Translations under genes and position numbers: made by a program
Source: a virus
Strand: one strand, 5' to 3'
Virus record (IMG/VR): IMGVR_UViG_3300017746_000007
Coordinates: 1 to 64,000 of that record
DNA: 64,000 nucleotides
The notes under the pieces: generated by a model
Seen by the model: only the letters and a program-made list of their open reading frames with translations
The model's database searches: none
Told to the model about the DNA's origin: nothing
Shown here: positions 13,534 through 22,400 of the stretch, one piece after another
Layout of the letters: each line of letters begins with the position of its first letter
Position numbering within the stretch: the first letter of the stretch is position 1

Positions 13534-15014
13534 TTATTACTCTTCTCCATGTTTGGACCTGCAAGAGCAAGTTGAGCATTCTCCATGATAGTCTGTCCAC
13601 CTTTTGAGTGTGGGATAATGTGATCGATGTGGACTTTATCACCGTTCTCAACATCAGTGATTGGGATAAGTTCACCAGTCAGAGCACACTTACCCTGTTG
13701 ACGAGACCATAGAATACGACGCCATTCCTGAGGGAAATAACGAGTCTTATCCTTAGTGACAACAATACCACGTTCTTTCAACATGGGGATGAACTCATTA
13801 CGGATAAGTTCCAGACGGTGCTTCATCTTGTAATTGGTGTTAGCACCATATAGATCCTTGAACTTACAGGAAGAACGACCAGTCTCGAACCTTGCATCTT
13901 CCTCACCCCAATATTTACCAACCAACTCAAGATAACACTCAAGGAAGGATTCATAGTCCAGTTTGTTGTTATCCAGGCGGTGAACTTCATCACCCTCGGC
14001 ATAGATTTCAACCAGAGCACAGTAAAGATCAATCAGACGATTACGAGCACCACCAAGTTTGGTGAAATCACCGACATACTTTACCATCGGCATGAAAGTA
14101 GATTCAAAGAACTTCTTGAAGTCTTTGAAGTTGTTCTCTGCCTCAGAGTTTGAGTTGTAATCAGAGTCAAGAGTCTTGGGTGAGAAGGCATCAACCTGAC
14201 CACGGAAAGTGTAGTAGTTCAGGAGAGATGCAAGATATGCACAGAACTTGTATCGTTCTGCATTAGACTTAAGAACAAAAGTCTTCTTCTCATTGTCAAG
14301 TACAAAGCGATCCTTGTACTTATAGTTCAGTTCACGAATACTTGTGCAGATCTCAGATGTGCTGCAGTTACGAAGTTCCTCAGTGTTGAGGTTCTCGTTA
14401 TCATTCAGACGTTCAAACAAATCACGACGTTCTTCACGATTGAGACCAGAATACTCGATCCATGCAATCGTTTGGTTGTCGATAAACTCAACCAGAGCAG
14501 GAAACTCTTCACAACATACTTCATAAGTGAAGTAGTTTGTCTTGTTCAGAGTGTAGCGAACCAGATCACCTTCACCAGTAGGGATCACATAGTTTCCAGG
14601 TTGAAGAGCAATCTTATTGTCGAACCAATCCATAATGGTATCGGAACGATTGCCACCGTCGATGTGAACCCAGTTGAAATCTTTGGAGATGAACAACTTC
14701 TGGTGATCAATGAATTGCAGATCTTGAGGAACACCAGATGACAGAGCAATCGGTTCAAGAATCTCTACCGATTTCTCAAGGTTGATGAGGTGAAAGATGG
14801 AAGTATCAGAGTAACCTTGTGCAAGGGCACTCATATACTTAGACTGTTTATCAGGAATGAAACGCCAAACAGACTCACGTTGTACCGTGCAATCGCGACC
14901 AGTTTGTTTGACGATTCTAGAAAAATCTTTGAGTGTAGCGAATTGTGTGACCTTCTGCATCACCTTGCGGGTGGAGAGATCTTTTACTGCGACTTCTGTA
15001 ATTTTGCCAGACAT
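13530..15014 (-). CDS. DUF262-HNH protein (GmrSD-like nuclease candidate)
   Basis: 494 residues. The N-terminal half has the DUF262 signature (VHIDGGNRSDTIMDW, close to the DGxxRxxT motif of ParB/Srx-fold nucleotide hydrolases) and a preceding ESVWRF. The C-terminus has an HNH nuclease: CALTG, then HIDHIIPHSKGG, then NAQLA and NMEKSNK. This two-domain order is that of GmrSD-type enzymes that cut modified DNA, usually bacterial anti-phage systems. In a phage it could attack host or rival DNA. Start set at MSGKITEVAV, after a sigma-70-like promoter at 15078-15106. Confidence 0.8.
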   Translation of the reverse strand: MSGKITEVAVKDLSTRKVMQKVTQFATLKDFSRIVKQTGRDCTVQRESVWRFIPDKQSKYMSALAQGYSDTSIFHLINLEKSVEILEPIALSSGVPQDLQFIDHQKLFISKDFNWVHIDGGNRSDTIMDWFDNKIALQPGNYVIPTGEGDLVRYTLNKTNYFTYEVCCEEFPALVEFIDNQTIAWIEYSGLNREERRDLFERLNDNENLNTEELRNCSTSEICTSIRELNYKYKDRFVLDNEKKTFVLKSNAERYKFCAYLASLLNYYTFRGQVDAFSPKTLDSDYNSNSEAENNFKDFKKFFESTFMPMVKYVGDFTKLGGARNRLIDLYCALVEIYAEGDEVHRLDNNKLDYESFLECYLELVGKYWGEEDARFETGRSSCKFKDLYGANTNYKMKHRLELIRNEFIPMLKERGIVVTKDKTRYFPQEWRRILWSRQQGKCALTGELIPITDVENGDKVHIDHIIPHSKGGQTIMENAQLALAGPNMEKSNK

Positions 15015-15077
15015 AATAATAATCCTTGTAGGGACTGTAGTGTGTGTCATCGTGGGGAACCCCCGTCAGACAAATAT

Positions 15078-15106
15078 AGTATGGCAAAGATGATCCATAT
15101 TGTCAA
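15078..15106 (-). promoter_or_regulatory. Sigma-70-like promoter for the DUF262-HNH gene
   Basis: TTGACA, 17 bases, CATACT on the minus strand, about 60 bases before the ATG at 15014. Shares GCCATACTAT with 2903-2931. Confidence 0.6.
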
Positions 15107-15131
15107 GCGTTTTTTCGATAAGAGATTCTAA

Positions 15132-15157
15132 TGGGTCGTTCATTGACAGAGCGACCC
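15132..15157. terminator. Hairpin, possible terminator
   Basis: GGGTCG/CGACCC stem of 6 bp or more, with a loop of about 13 bases, downstream of the 57-residue gene. There is no clear T-tract on the minus strand, so termination is uncertain. Confidence 0.4.
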
Positions 15158-15186
15158 CTACAGCAGTATGATAACTCTGCTAAGGT

Positions 15187-15360
15187 TCAATCATCATCCT
15201 CTGCTTCTTTAGAGTCGTTATCCAATACTTGCAACATTTCCAATGCTCCTTGCAATTTTAGATACTCTTCTCTCTTCGATTCAAAATTCTTTTGCATTTC
15301 TTGAAGTTCTGCTCTGAGATTTTCAGAACGTTCTGTGAGCTCTTTTGAGTAGTTTGCCAT
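15187..15360 (-). CDS. Small coiled-coil protein (57 aa)
   Basis: MANYSKELTERSENLRAELQ... to EAEDDD, a continuous charged helix with an acidic tail. I recognise this design as common in T4-like cyanophages. A late promoter at 15381-15390 precedes it, so it is probably made late, with the virion genes. Confidence 0.75.
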   Translation of the reverse strand: MANYSKELTERSENLRAELQEMQKNFESKREEYLKLQGALEMLQVLDNDSKEAEDDD

Positions 15361-15380
15361 AATAAATTTGACTGTTTTTA

Positions 15381-15400
15381 GTATTTATTGCTATAAATAA
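15381..15400. promoter_or_regulatory. Divergent pair of T4-type late promoters
   Basis: CAATAAATAC on the minus strand (15381-15390) abuts CTATAAATAA on the plus strand (15391-15400), the latter a perfect T4 late box. They drive the 57-residue coiled coil and the glycine-rich adhesin in opposite directions. Confidence 0.75.
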
Positions 15401-15425
15401 AGTTATAATAGGTCAAGATATAATC

Positions 15426-17078
15426 ATGTCTACTAATCCTACAGATGGAGAGTATAATTATGATCAGGAAGTTCTAGATAAATCAGATGCCCCTGCGGCA
15501 TTTCCGATCAAGTATTATACTCACTTATCGGAAAGACATGTATATAAACAACTTTCTAGTGTAGATGATTTTATCTTCTATTCTTATGTTTGGTTTCAAC
15601 CAGATCAATATGATGAAGAGAGAGATAATGGTGAATATAAGATTTTAATTAGAGGAACTACATTTCAGCATCAAGCGGGCACAGAAGATAGAATTATTGA
15701 GAAGTTTGTCTCACATTCTAACACTGTCGTGTTTGTAGACTGTATGTTTAGAGATACTGGTGTCCCATTTAAATCTAATAGAGACCTAAGAGATTGTGCT
15801 AAATGGATTTCCACAATTGCTGGACGATTCAATGGAAATAAGGATCAAATTTATATTGTAAATGCAGACGAAGATACTTTACATCATGTCAATATTAATG
15901 AACAAACACTTGCTCTATCTGTTGACAGTAGAACCGAATCATTAGTATGCAGTTATCCAAAAACTGCAATGATGGATGGTCAACTGCCAGAAGATCTTCC
16001 AGATAATGTTAAAGAATCGATTGCAAGTTCAGAGGGTATAGCAGACTTTGATGTTAGTGGAGGTACAATTTCAAACGCATATAATACTAACTTCAATAGT
16101 GGAGACATGCGTTTTAGTCAACTCCGAGACAAGTTTGGTGGCACTGATATAAGAGCGTCACAATATACTAGAACTAGAAGGATTGTTGCTATTCCCGAAA
16201 ACAATAATGTGCCTCTTCCAAATGAAACTTGGAAATTTTCTAAACTCCGTGGTGCTGTTAACGGAGTTGTTGCTTCTTGTAATGGCAACTTTGCTCACTT
16301 GAAAGCGAGATGGCAAGTCTTCAACAATGATATGATCTATCAAAATGACAATTTCTCTAAAAAAGTTATTGTAACTGGTCATTGTGGTTCATTAGATGTT
16401 AATCAACCAGCATTTAGGTGGAACGCTACAGGGAAAGGAGCATTACAATTCCGAGTTAATGGAAAAGTATATGGTTATTCTGGTCCAGGAGGAAACGCAA
16501 ACTCAGGTAATGGAGGCAATGCAGGATATGCTTTGCACGTTGCTTCTCCCATAGAAGCAAGAAGCAGTGACTGGAATAACAGAATCCGCGGCGGTGGCGG
16601 CGGCGCTGGTGGCGGCGGTAGAGGTGGCAAAGGAGGCGGCGGAGGGAACTCTGGCGTTAAGAGATGTTCAGGTTGGTTCTGTCATGAAACCAAAATTAAA
16701 TGCCGTAAAGATGGAGGCGAGGGCGGCGATGGCGGCAATGGCGGACACGGCGGTCATGGTGCTGGGTATAAATGGACAGGTAACTCTTGGAACAATCGCT
16801 TTAATGGATCCCGTACAAACGGCAGCAGTGGCGGTGGCGGTAGCGACCGTTCAGGCGGTAAAGGTGGAAAAGGTGGTGATGGCGGCAACGGCGGCAATTT
16901 TGGGGCGAATGGCGCTGGCGGCGGCAACGGTGGTAAAGGATCAAATGGTGGAAAGGACGAGCATGATTGCGGATATCGCGGCAGCCGTGATGGAGAAAAT
17001 GGGGACAAAGGTGGCGGCGGTGGCATTTGCGTTGGTACTTGGACTTCAAGCGGCAATGGCACCATCGGTTTTATCTAA
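15426..17078 (+). CDS. Glycine-rich tail fibre tip adhesin candidate
   Basis: 550 residues. Residues 1-350 are ordinary and include FSQLRDKFGG, a block seen in cyanophage fibre proteins. Residues about 355-550 are glycine-rich with long Gly runs (GGGGGAGGGGRGGKGGGGG and similar), interrupted by Cys, Trp and His segments. Phage adhesins such as the gp38 of T4 relatives use packed polyglycine-II helices with variable loops at the tip, and this sequence fits that design. Late plus-strand promoter 26 bases upstream. The gene converges on, and overlaps by 4 bases, 17075-18118. Confidence 0.7.
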   Translation: MSTNPTDGEYNYDQEVLDKSDAPAAFPIKYYTHLSERHVYKQLSSVDDFIFYSYVWFQPDQYDEERDNGEYKILIRGTTFQHQAGTEDRIIEKFVSHSNTVVFVDCMFRDTGVPFKSNRDLRDCAKWISTIAGRFNGNKDQIYIVNADEDTLHHVNINEQTLALSVDSRTESLVCSYPKTAMMDGQLPEDLPDNVKESIASSEGIADFDVSGGTISNAYNTNFNSGDMRFSQLRDKFGGTDIRASQYTRTRRIVAIPENNNVPLPNETWKFSKLRGAVNGVVASCNGNFAHLKARWQVFNNDMIYQNDNFSKKVIVTGHCGSLDVNQPAFRWNATGKGALQFRVNGKVYGYSGPGGNANSGNGGNAGYALHVASPIEARSSDWNNRIRGGGGGAGGGGRGGKGGGGGNSGVKRCSGWFCHETKIKCRKDGGEGGDGGNGGHGGHGAGYKWTGNSWNNRFNGSRTNGSSGGGGSDRSGGKGGKGGDGGNGGNFGANGAGGGNGGKGSNGGKDEHDCGYRGSRDGENGDKGGGGGICVGTWTSSGNGTIGFI

Positions 17079-18118
17079 CTGTGAGGTTGATTGCCTCCCT
17101 TAACTCCACTATATCCATACATGATTTCAGTATTAGTTCCTGATGCTGAAACAGTAAGTACAGTTACACCATAAACAGTTTCTAAGATTTCATCATCTTC
17201 CCAGGTGATGATTTCATCTTTAATATGTTCATCTATCCAACGGTAATTGTTACATTTATATAAACTATCAGATACAAAATTTGAGTGTGATGCAGATCTT
17301 TGTTGAAATACTTGATAGTTATCCGTAGGTTTTGTACCTGATGGAGCAAGTTTACTATAAGTAGTAGAAATTACAAAAGATGTCTCCTCATATAATCCTT
17401 CTGGTCCATATTTAATTAGTATTGTAGTTTCATTATCTCCATCCTGAGACAAAAAATCTTCTTCGATGAGTTCAGAAACTGCACGACAATTAGTTCTCGC
17501 CAAAGAACCTTCTGGTGTTACCTTTTCTATTAATGTAGAGAATGAATTTTCGTTTTCACTCTTTTCTAGTCCAATCTCTACAGTCTGTCTCTTCCTATTA
17601 ATACGCAAATAGTTTATTGTATAGTCTAGTTCGGTTAAATCATCTACATTCTTTACCGAATCTAGTGCTCTTTTGAGATCTCCAATCGATTGTCTTCCTG
17701 TAATCTCAGTAACAAGAGAACATAATGACATGATAGATGGTTCAAATAGGGGAACAGAATCTAAAGAAATATGTTCTTCCTCTGGGCAATTGAGATCATC
17801 GGCACTGAAGAAATATCCAATAATATTAAACGTATAGTTTAATAGATTATTGCGGATAACATGTCCATCCCATAGTCTATATGTCCCAGTTCCTAATTGA
17901 GATTCAAACCAAAATCCATATAAGGTAGTCCCATCAGATTTTTTTGAAAAGAGTGCTCCAGAATCTCTCCTAGTAGATCTTTTATCAGACCAACTATAAG
18001 CGAACAGACTCGGGTTTGCTTCAGTAATTTTCTTAACGTTATCAACGTCAGTCGATGTAATTAAGTTTGGATACTTTCCAGATTGTTGTACTCTTTCAAG
18101 TCTTTCTAATTCTACCAT
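17075..18118 (-). CDS. Unidentified protein in the fibre region (347 aa)
   Basis: Starts MVELERLERVQQSGKYPNLI, two bases after the upstream oxygenase stop; the frame continues 16 codons further into that gene without a better start. Contains GYFFSADDLNCPEEE and a C-terminal ILETVYGVTVLTVSASG. No family recognised. Its place beside the adhesin and fibre suggests a virion or fibre-assembly role. Confidence 0.75.
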   Translation of the reverse strand: MVELERLERVQQSGKYPNLITSTDVDNVKKITEANPSLFAYSWSDKRSTRRDSGALFSKKSDGTTLYGFWFESQLGTGTYRLWDGHVIRNNLLNYTFNIIGYFFSADDLNCPEEEHISLDSVPLFEPSIMSLCSLVTEITGRQSIGDLKRALDSVKNVDDLTELDYTINYLRINRKRQTVEIGLEKSENENSFSTLIEKVTPEGSLARTNCRAVSELIEEDFLSQDGDNETTILIKYGPEGLYEETSFVISTTYSKLAPSGTKPTDNYQVFQQRSASHSNFVSDSLYKCNNYRWIDEHIKDEIITWEDDEILETVYGVTVLTVSASGTNTEIMYGYSGVKGGNQPHS

Positions 18119-18120
18119 TT

Positions 18121-18708
18121 TTAGATTAAACTCCAATCTTGACCTTTTTCGTAACCAAACCAGCAAACTATCGAATAATGTATACCTTTAGTTACTGGTG
18201 TCACTTCATGTGGATATAAAAAATTACTTGGATATATGTGAACAGAGTTAGATTTCTTTTCCAAGTCTATTGTTTTCCAGAACCTAAGTTCTCCACCCTC
18301 ATAATCATCATTTATACCATATGAAACTGTAACTGAACCAGCATCACCGTTAAGATCCGCATGATATGTTATTCTTCCAGTTTCGGGATACTTACATAAC
18401 CAGTATCCGCTATATTTATTATAAAGATCCATTTCTTCAGGCAGAAAATCCTCATAGTCTGAATATACTATGGGAATAGTCTTTAACATCACCTTATGGC
18501 ATAAATTCCACAACTCTTCCTCATCACCAGAACGTGACAGGCATACATGAAATCTACATGTTTCTGTATTTTTCATATTATAAAATTCATCTCCGTTTGG
18601 TCTATCGATCTTACCAAAATCAAACTGATCACACAAAGTTATAAATCTTTGGTGATCCTTTTCGTTAAGAATATTGTTATGTGTATGGATATAATTTTGT
18701 AATTTCAT
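18121..18708 (-). CDS. 2OG-Fe(II) oxygenase (prolyl-4-hydroxylase-like)
   Basis: 195 residues. His116-Ala-Asp118 (ITYHADLN), then the P4H-like EGGELRFW block, distal His167 (YPHEVTPV), and HYSIVCWF where the usual Arg is replaced by His177. Such enzymes hydroxylate protein side chains; being next to fibre genes, virion proteins are possible targets (inference). Overlaps the upstream oxygenase stop by 4 bases. Confidence 0.8.
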   Translation of the reverse strand: MKLQNYIHTHNNILNEKDHQRFITLCDQFDFGKIDRPNGDEFYNMKNTETCRFHVCLSRSGDEEELWNLCHKVMLKTIPIVYSDYEDFLPEEMDLYNKYSGYWLCKYPETGRITYHADLNGDAGSVTVSYGINDDYEGGELRFWKTIDLEKKSNSVHIYPSNFLYPHEVTPVTKGIHYSIVCWFGYEKGQDWSLI

Positions 18709-19469
18709 TCAGTAAAATACTTGGGGCTAATAAATCCAGATAAACTTATTCGTGGACTCTCTTTATACCAGTCAATTTTCATTAAAGAACTGTGAAAAAC
18801 ATATGCTGGATATAGAATTAATCTATTGAATTTCATAGGTTCATAATGATATTCTTCCCAAGCATCATCCATTCCATTAGAGTCGAAATTTACATATTCG
18901 TCTTTCGTATCCCTCATTTTTTCAAATTGCCATTCTTTATATTTCCAATATTCTGAAGTTCTTTTGAATGATTTATCAACATTTTGTAGATTTATTTCTC
19001 CTGCGTCAGCATGTCTGTAGAATGCAGTACCGCCGTTTTGTTCATCTTTATTCAAATACAATACAAATGCCATCATTGCTGGATCTACATGAGGTTGTAG
19101 ACATTTTCTTGCACACTGCACACCACCATGCAGTACATTAATCTGATAGTTCCAACGATATTCATCTAATTTATCTTCTGGAATATCAAAATCCGTATAC
19201 AAATCTAGCAATTGTGTAGCTGCTGAGTCAATCTCAGGGAATCTATTAGGTACATAACCGAACCATCCAGGCAGTAAAGATTCGGATTCCATACTATTCA
19301 ATACCAGGGGAGTGGATTGAATATATTCTGATATTAACCTATCAGGATCCATTAAAAAATCATCAACAACAACTAGAGGGTGATTTTTTTCCCCTATCTT
19401 TTTGTTATTGATGATAGCATCCGCATTGACCCTAATATTTTCGGGTTCTACATAATTTAAATTCATCAT
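18705..19469 (-). CDS. 2OG-Fe(II) oxygenase-like protein (DUF6445-like)
   Basis: 254 residues with QPHVDPAMMAFVLYLN (His127-Val-Asp129), GGTAFYRH, then LYPAYVFHSS and PRISLSGFI for the distal His and Arg. Paralogous in layout to 27054-27782. Expressed from a late promoter at 19485-19494 inside the end of the tail fibre gene. Substrate unknown. Confidence 0.75.
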   Translation of the reverse strand: MMNLNYVEPENIRVNADAIINNKKIGEKNHPLVVVDDFLMDPDRLISEYIQSTPLVLNSMESESLLPGWFGYVPNRFPEIDSAATQLLDLYTDFDIPEDKLDEYRWNYQINVLHGGVQCARKCLQPHVDPAMMAFVLYLNKDEQNGGTAFYRHADAGEINLQNVDKSFKRTSEYWKYKEWQFEKMRDTKDEYVNFDSNGMDDAWEEYHYEPMKFNRLILYPAYVFHSSLMKIDWYKESPRISLSGFISPKYFTE

Positions 19470-19484
19470 AAAATACCCATTTTT

Positions 19485-19494
19485 AGTATTTATT
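19485..19494 (-). promoter_or_regulatory. T4-type late promoter
   Basis: AATAAATAC on the minus strand, 16-25 bases before the ATG at 19469, overlapping the last codons of the fibre gene. Confidence 0.6.
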
Positions 19495-22400
19495 TCAGTT
19501 TTTTAATCTCCTCTCTGAGGGAATCAATCTGATCAGATTGTTCCTTAATTGCTTCAATAAGCAAAGGAACAATCTTTTCATACTTAACGGTTAGGTAACT
19601 GTCGTGTGCAGAATCAGTAACTGCTTCAGGTAGAACTTTTTCAACCTCTTGTGCAGAAACACCAACATGGTCAATTGTTGTATCTTTACCAAATTCATCA
19701 AGAGCACGTTCGTTAAAGTTGAATGTAAAACCATTCAAAGAACGTACTTTTTCTAGAGCATTTGCAATAGTATTTCTATTGGTCTTCAGTCGATCATCTG
19801 ATACGAAAGCAACAACGTCTCCTTTTATTCTTAAGTCATTGGAGTTTGAGTCGTAGGATATTCCAGAATCAACTCTCATTCTAGTGTACGCACCACCCCC
19901 CGCATTGCCTTTCTGTAGAATAAGATAGTGTGGACCAGAGTCATTCCCTAAACCATTGACCAGAACGTCATCGGTTTTACCCGCCTTGCCAGTTGTATCT
20001 TGGTTTAGTGTTGGAACCACTGAAGCATCAAGTGTTCCTCCTACGATATCATCAGCACTGATTTCAGGAACTACACTAGAAGGTAGTGTTCCTGTTGTGA
20101 TGTTTGATGCGTTTAGGTTAGTGACCTCGGAACCATTACCAATAAATTTACCCCTGAAATTAGGAGCATAAACTGAACTATTCTCGTATTTGAAATTACT
20201 GACTACAACAGTTTGGTTTTCACCAACGTTATGTAAAATGCCTTTGAGCTTATCAACACTCTGTGCCTTAGTCGCATTAGAGGCAGTTCCTGTTAAATTA
20301 CCAGTAACGTTACCAGTGATTGTACTACTTACGTTGAGTGTGCCACTAAATGATCCATTACTACCACTTATAGTTCCTCCACTGAAACTATTTGCGGTAA
20401 TAATATTACCTTTAAAGTTGCCAGAACTATCTCGGGAAACAATACTAGCACTACTTTGATTAGTAGAAGACGTATTCATTCCATCAAGTAAGTCTGCATT
20501 AAAGTTGGTGACTTTAGTTGTAGATACACACTTGAATGGTGCGTTACCAGTGGCACAAGTAGATTCAAATTGGAATGATTTTACTTTACCATTAGTACCA
20601 CAATTAATATCCAGTTGAGTGACACCATTAGCAGTATATCCATTCAGATATCTGATCTTAGCATCGGCACCTTGGTCACCACTACTATTACCAACTTCCA
20701 ACTTAGGTGTTTTGATAATACCACTGGAAGAAGGTTCCATGGTAAGTTCTTGCGATGTGATATTGTTAATCGTCGCAGAAGAACCACTATCAGTACAAGT
20801 AATTGTTGATGTTGCAGTAATTGCCGTACAATTAATAGTAAGAGTACTAGCAGTTTTTGGATTTAATGTAGTTGCTTTAACATCATTAAATATTGCAGTT
20901 GGACCTACAATTTGCTGATCAAATTCAATTTCCCTAATTCTTGCAACAGAAGATCCACCCTGAACTTCTAGATCTCCAGTCAAAGTTAGATCTGTACCAG
21001 AACCAGTAGTATAATTAAGAGTCTTAATAGTGGCACTAGATCCACCATCAGTAACAGTCAGGTTATTTGTTACCTCAAAGTTAGTTGCAATACCAGATTG
21101 AATTTTTGGTTGATTTAGATGAGAGACAGAAGGTGCATGGAAGTTGGTAATAACACCAACATTGATATATGCACTAGTAATAGCAACTCTCGAAACACCT
21201 TGATATGTTTCACCACCGCCTTGTACTGGTAGTGCTACACTTCCTCCACCAGTATCATCTGGCATACCAGGACCAGTAAGACTTACAATGTTTGCATGGC
21301 CATTAAGTGTAGATCCTGATCTATTACCAATTGTCAGAACTCCACCAGGTCCAGTAGTTCCAACATTGAAATCAGTAGCAAAACCAGTTTGAACTACAAG
21401 ATCTTCAGCAAAGAACTTACCACTACCATTCAGTGGATCTTGTTCTCTTACAGATATGTTACTACAGGTAATGTCACCCTTGATTGAGTTAATACCAGTG
21501 TAACCAGAAGTAATTTCTCCTAGGAAATCAACCTTACAATTGGATTTGAAGGAAACATAAGTACCAACAACTTCCATATCGTGAAGTCTGGATGTGCCTC
21601 CCTCATGTACTTGAGTATAGTATCCATAAGTTTCCCACTTAATACCCTCATCGGAGAATCCACCAGAGAAATTATAAGCATAGAAGTTTGCAAGTTGTCT
21701 AACAACAATGGAGTCATAAGTAACACCAGAGAATGTCTGATTAGATGCAAATGTAACAATACCAGCAACAAATAGGTGATCTAGTTTAGTTACACCATTA
21801 ACTTCTAGAGTATCTCTCCATCGGAAAGTAGAACCATCACTAGCACCAATAGATACTTGATCTACGGTGTAGAAGTTTCTATGCTTCTCTCTAGAAATAA
21901 CACCAAATCTTCTCCAATCACCCTCGGCATAAATGTGTCCAACATACCCACCATTATCAGGAATACCAATGAATGAAAGGTCACCTGATCTCTTAGCACC
22001 TGTTGGAGTTTGAATACCAACTGTCATCAATTTACCCTGAGGTGCATTACCTCTCAGGAAGAAGTTCTTAGTTTCAATGCCGGCATCCGAACTATTAGCA
22101 AGTTTTTCGGTGAAGTTTACAGGACCATAGAATTGGGATGTTCTATTGTTATTGTCACCACCCTCAACCGTAATTGATTCCCTAACAAGTAGTTCATCAA
22201 ATACACCAGAAACTCTCTTAGTTCCTTCTGCCTCAGCATCATCTCCAGTATATGAGAAGATGGGTGCGCCAACAACTTCTTCTTCACCAGTAATAGACGA
22301 TAACCTCTTATATCCAGTATAGAAGTCACCACTGTCATTCATTCCAGTGTATACAACTTTACCACCATCAAGTTCTTTCTTTTGTGCGGCAAGTGTTTCT

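Noticed and set aside
16567-17103. Second plus-strand frame (178 aa, Ala/Val-rich) and minus-strand Pro-rich frames over the glycine-rich gene
   Set aside because: They arise because GGC/GGT repeats stay open in other frames; none has a start signal.
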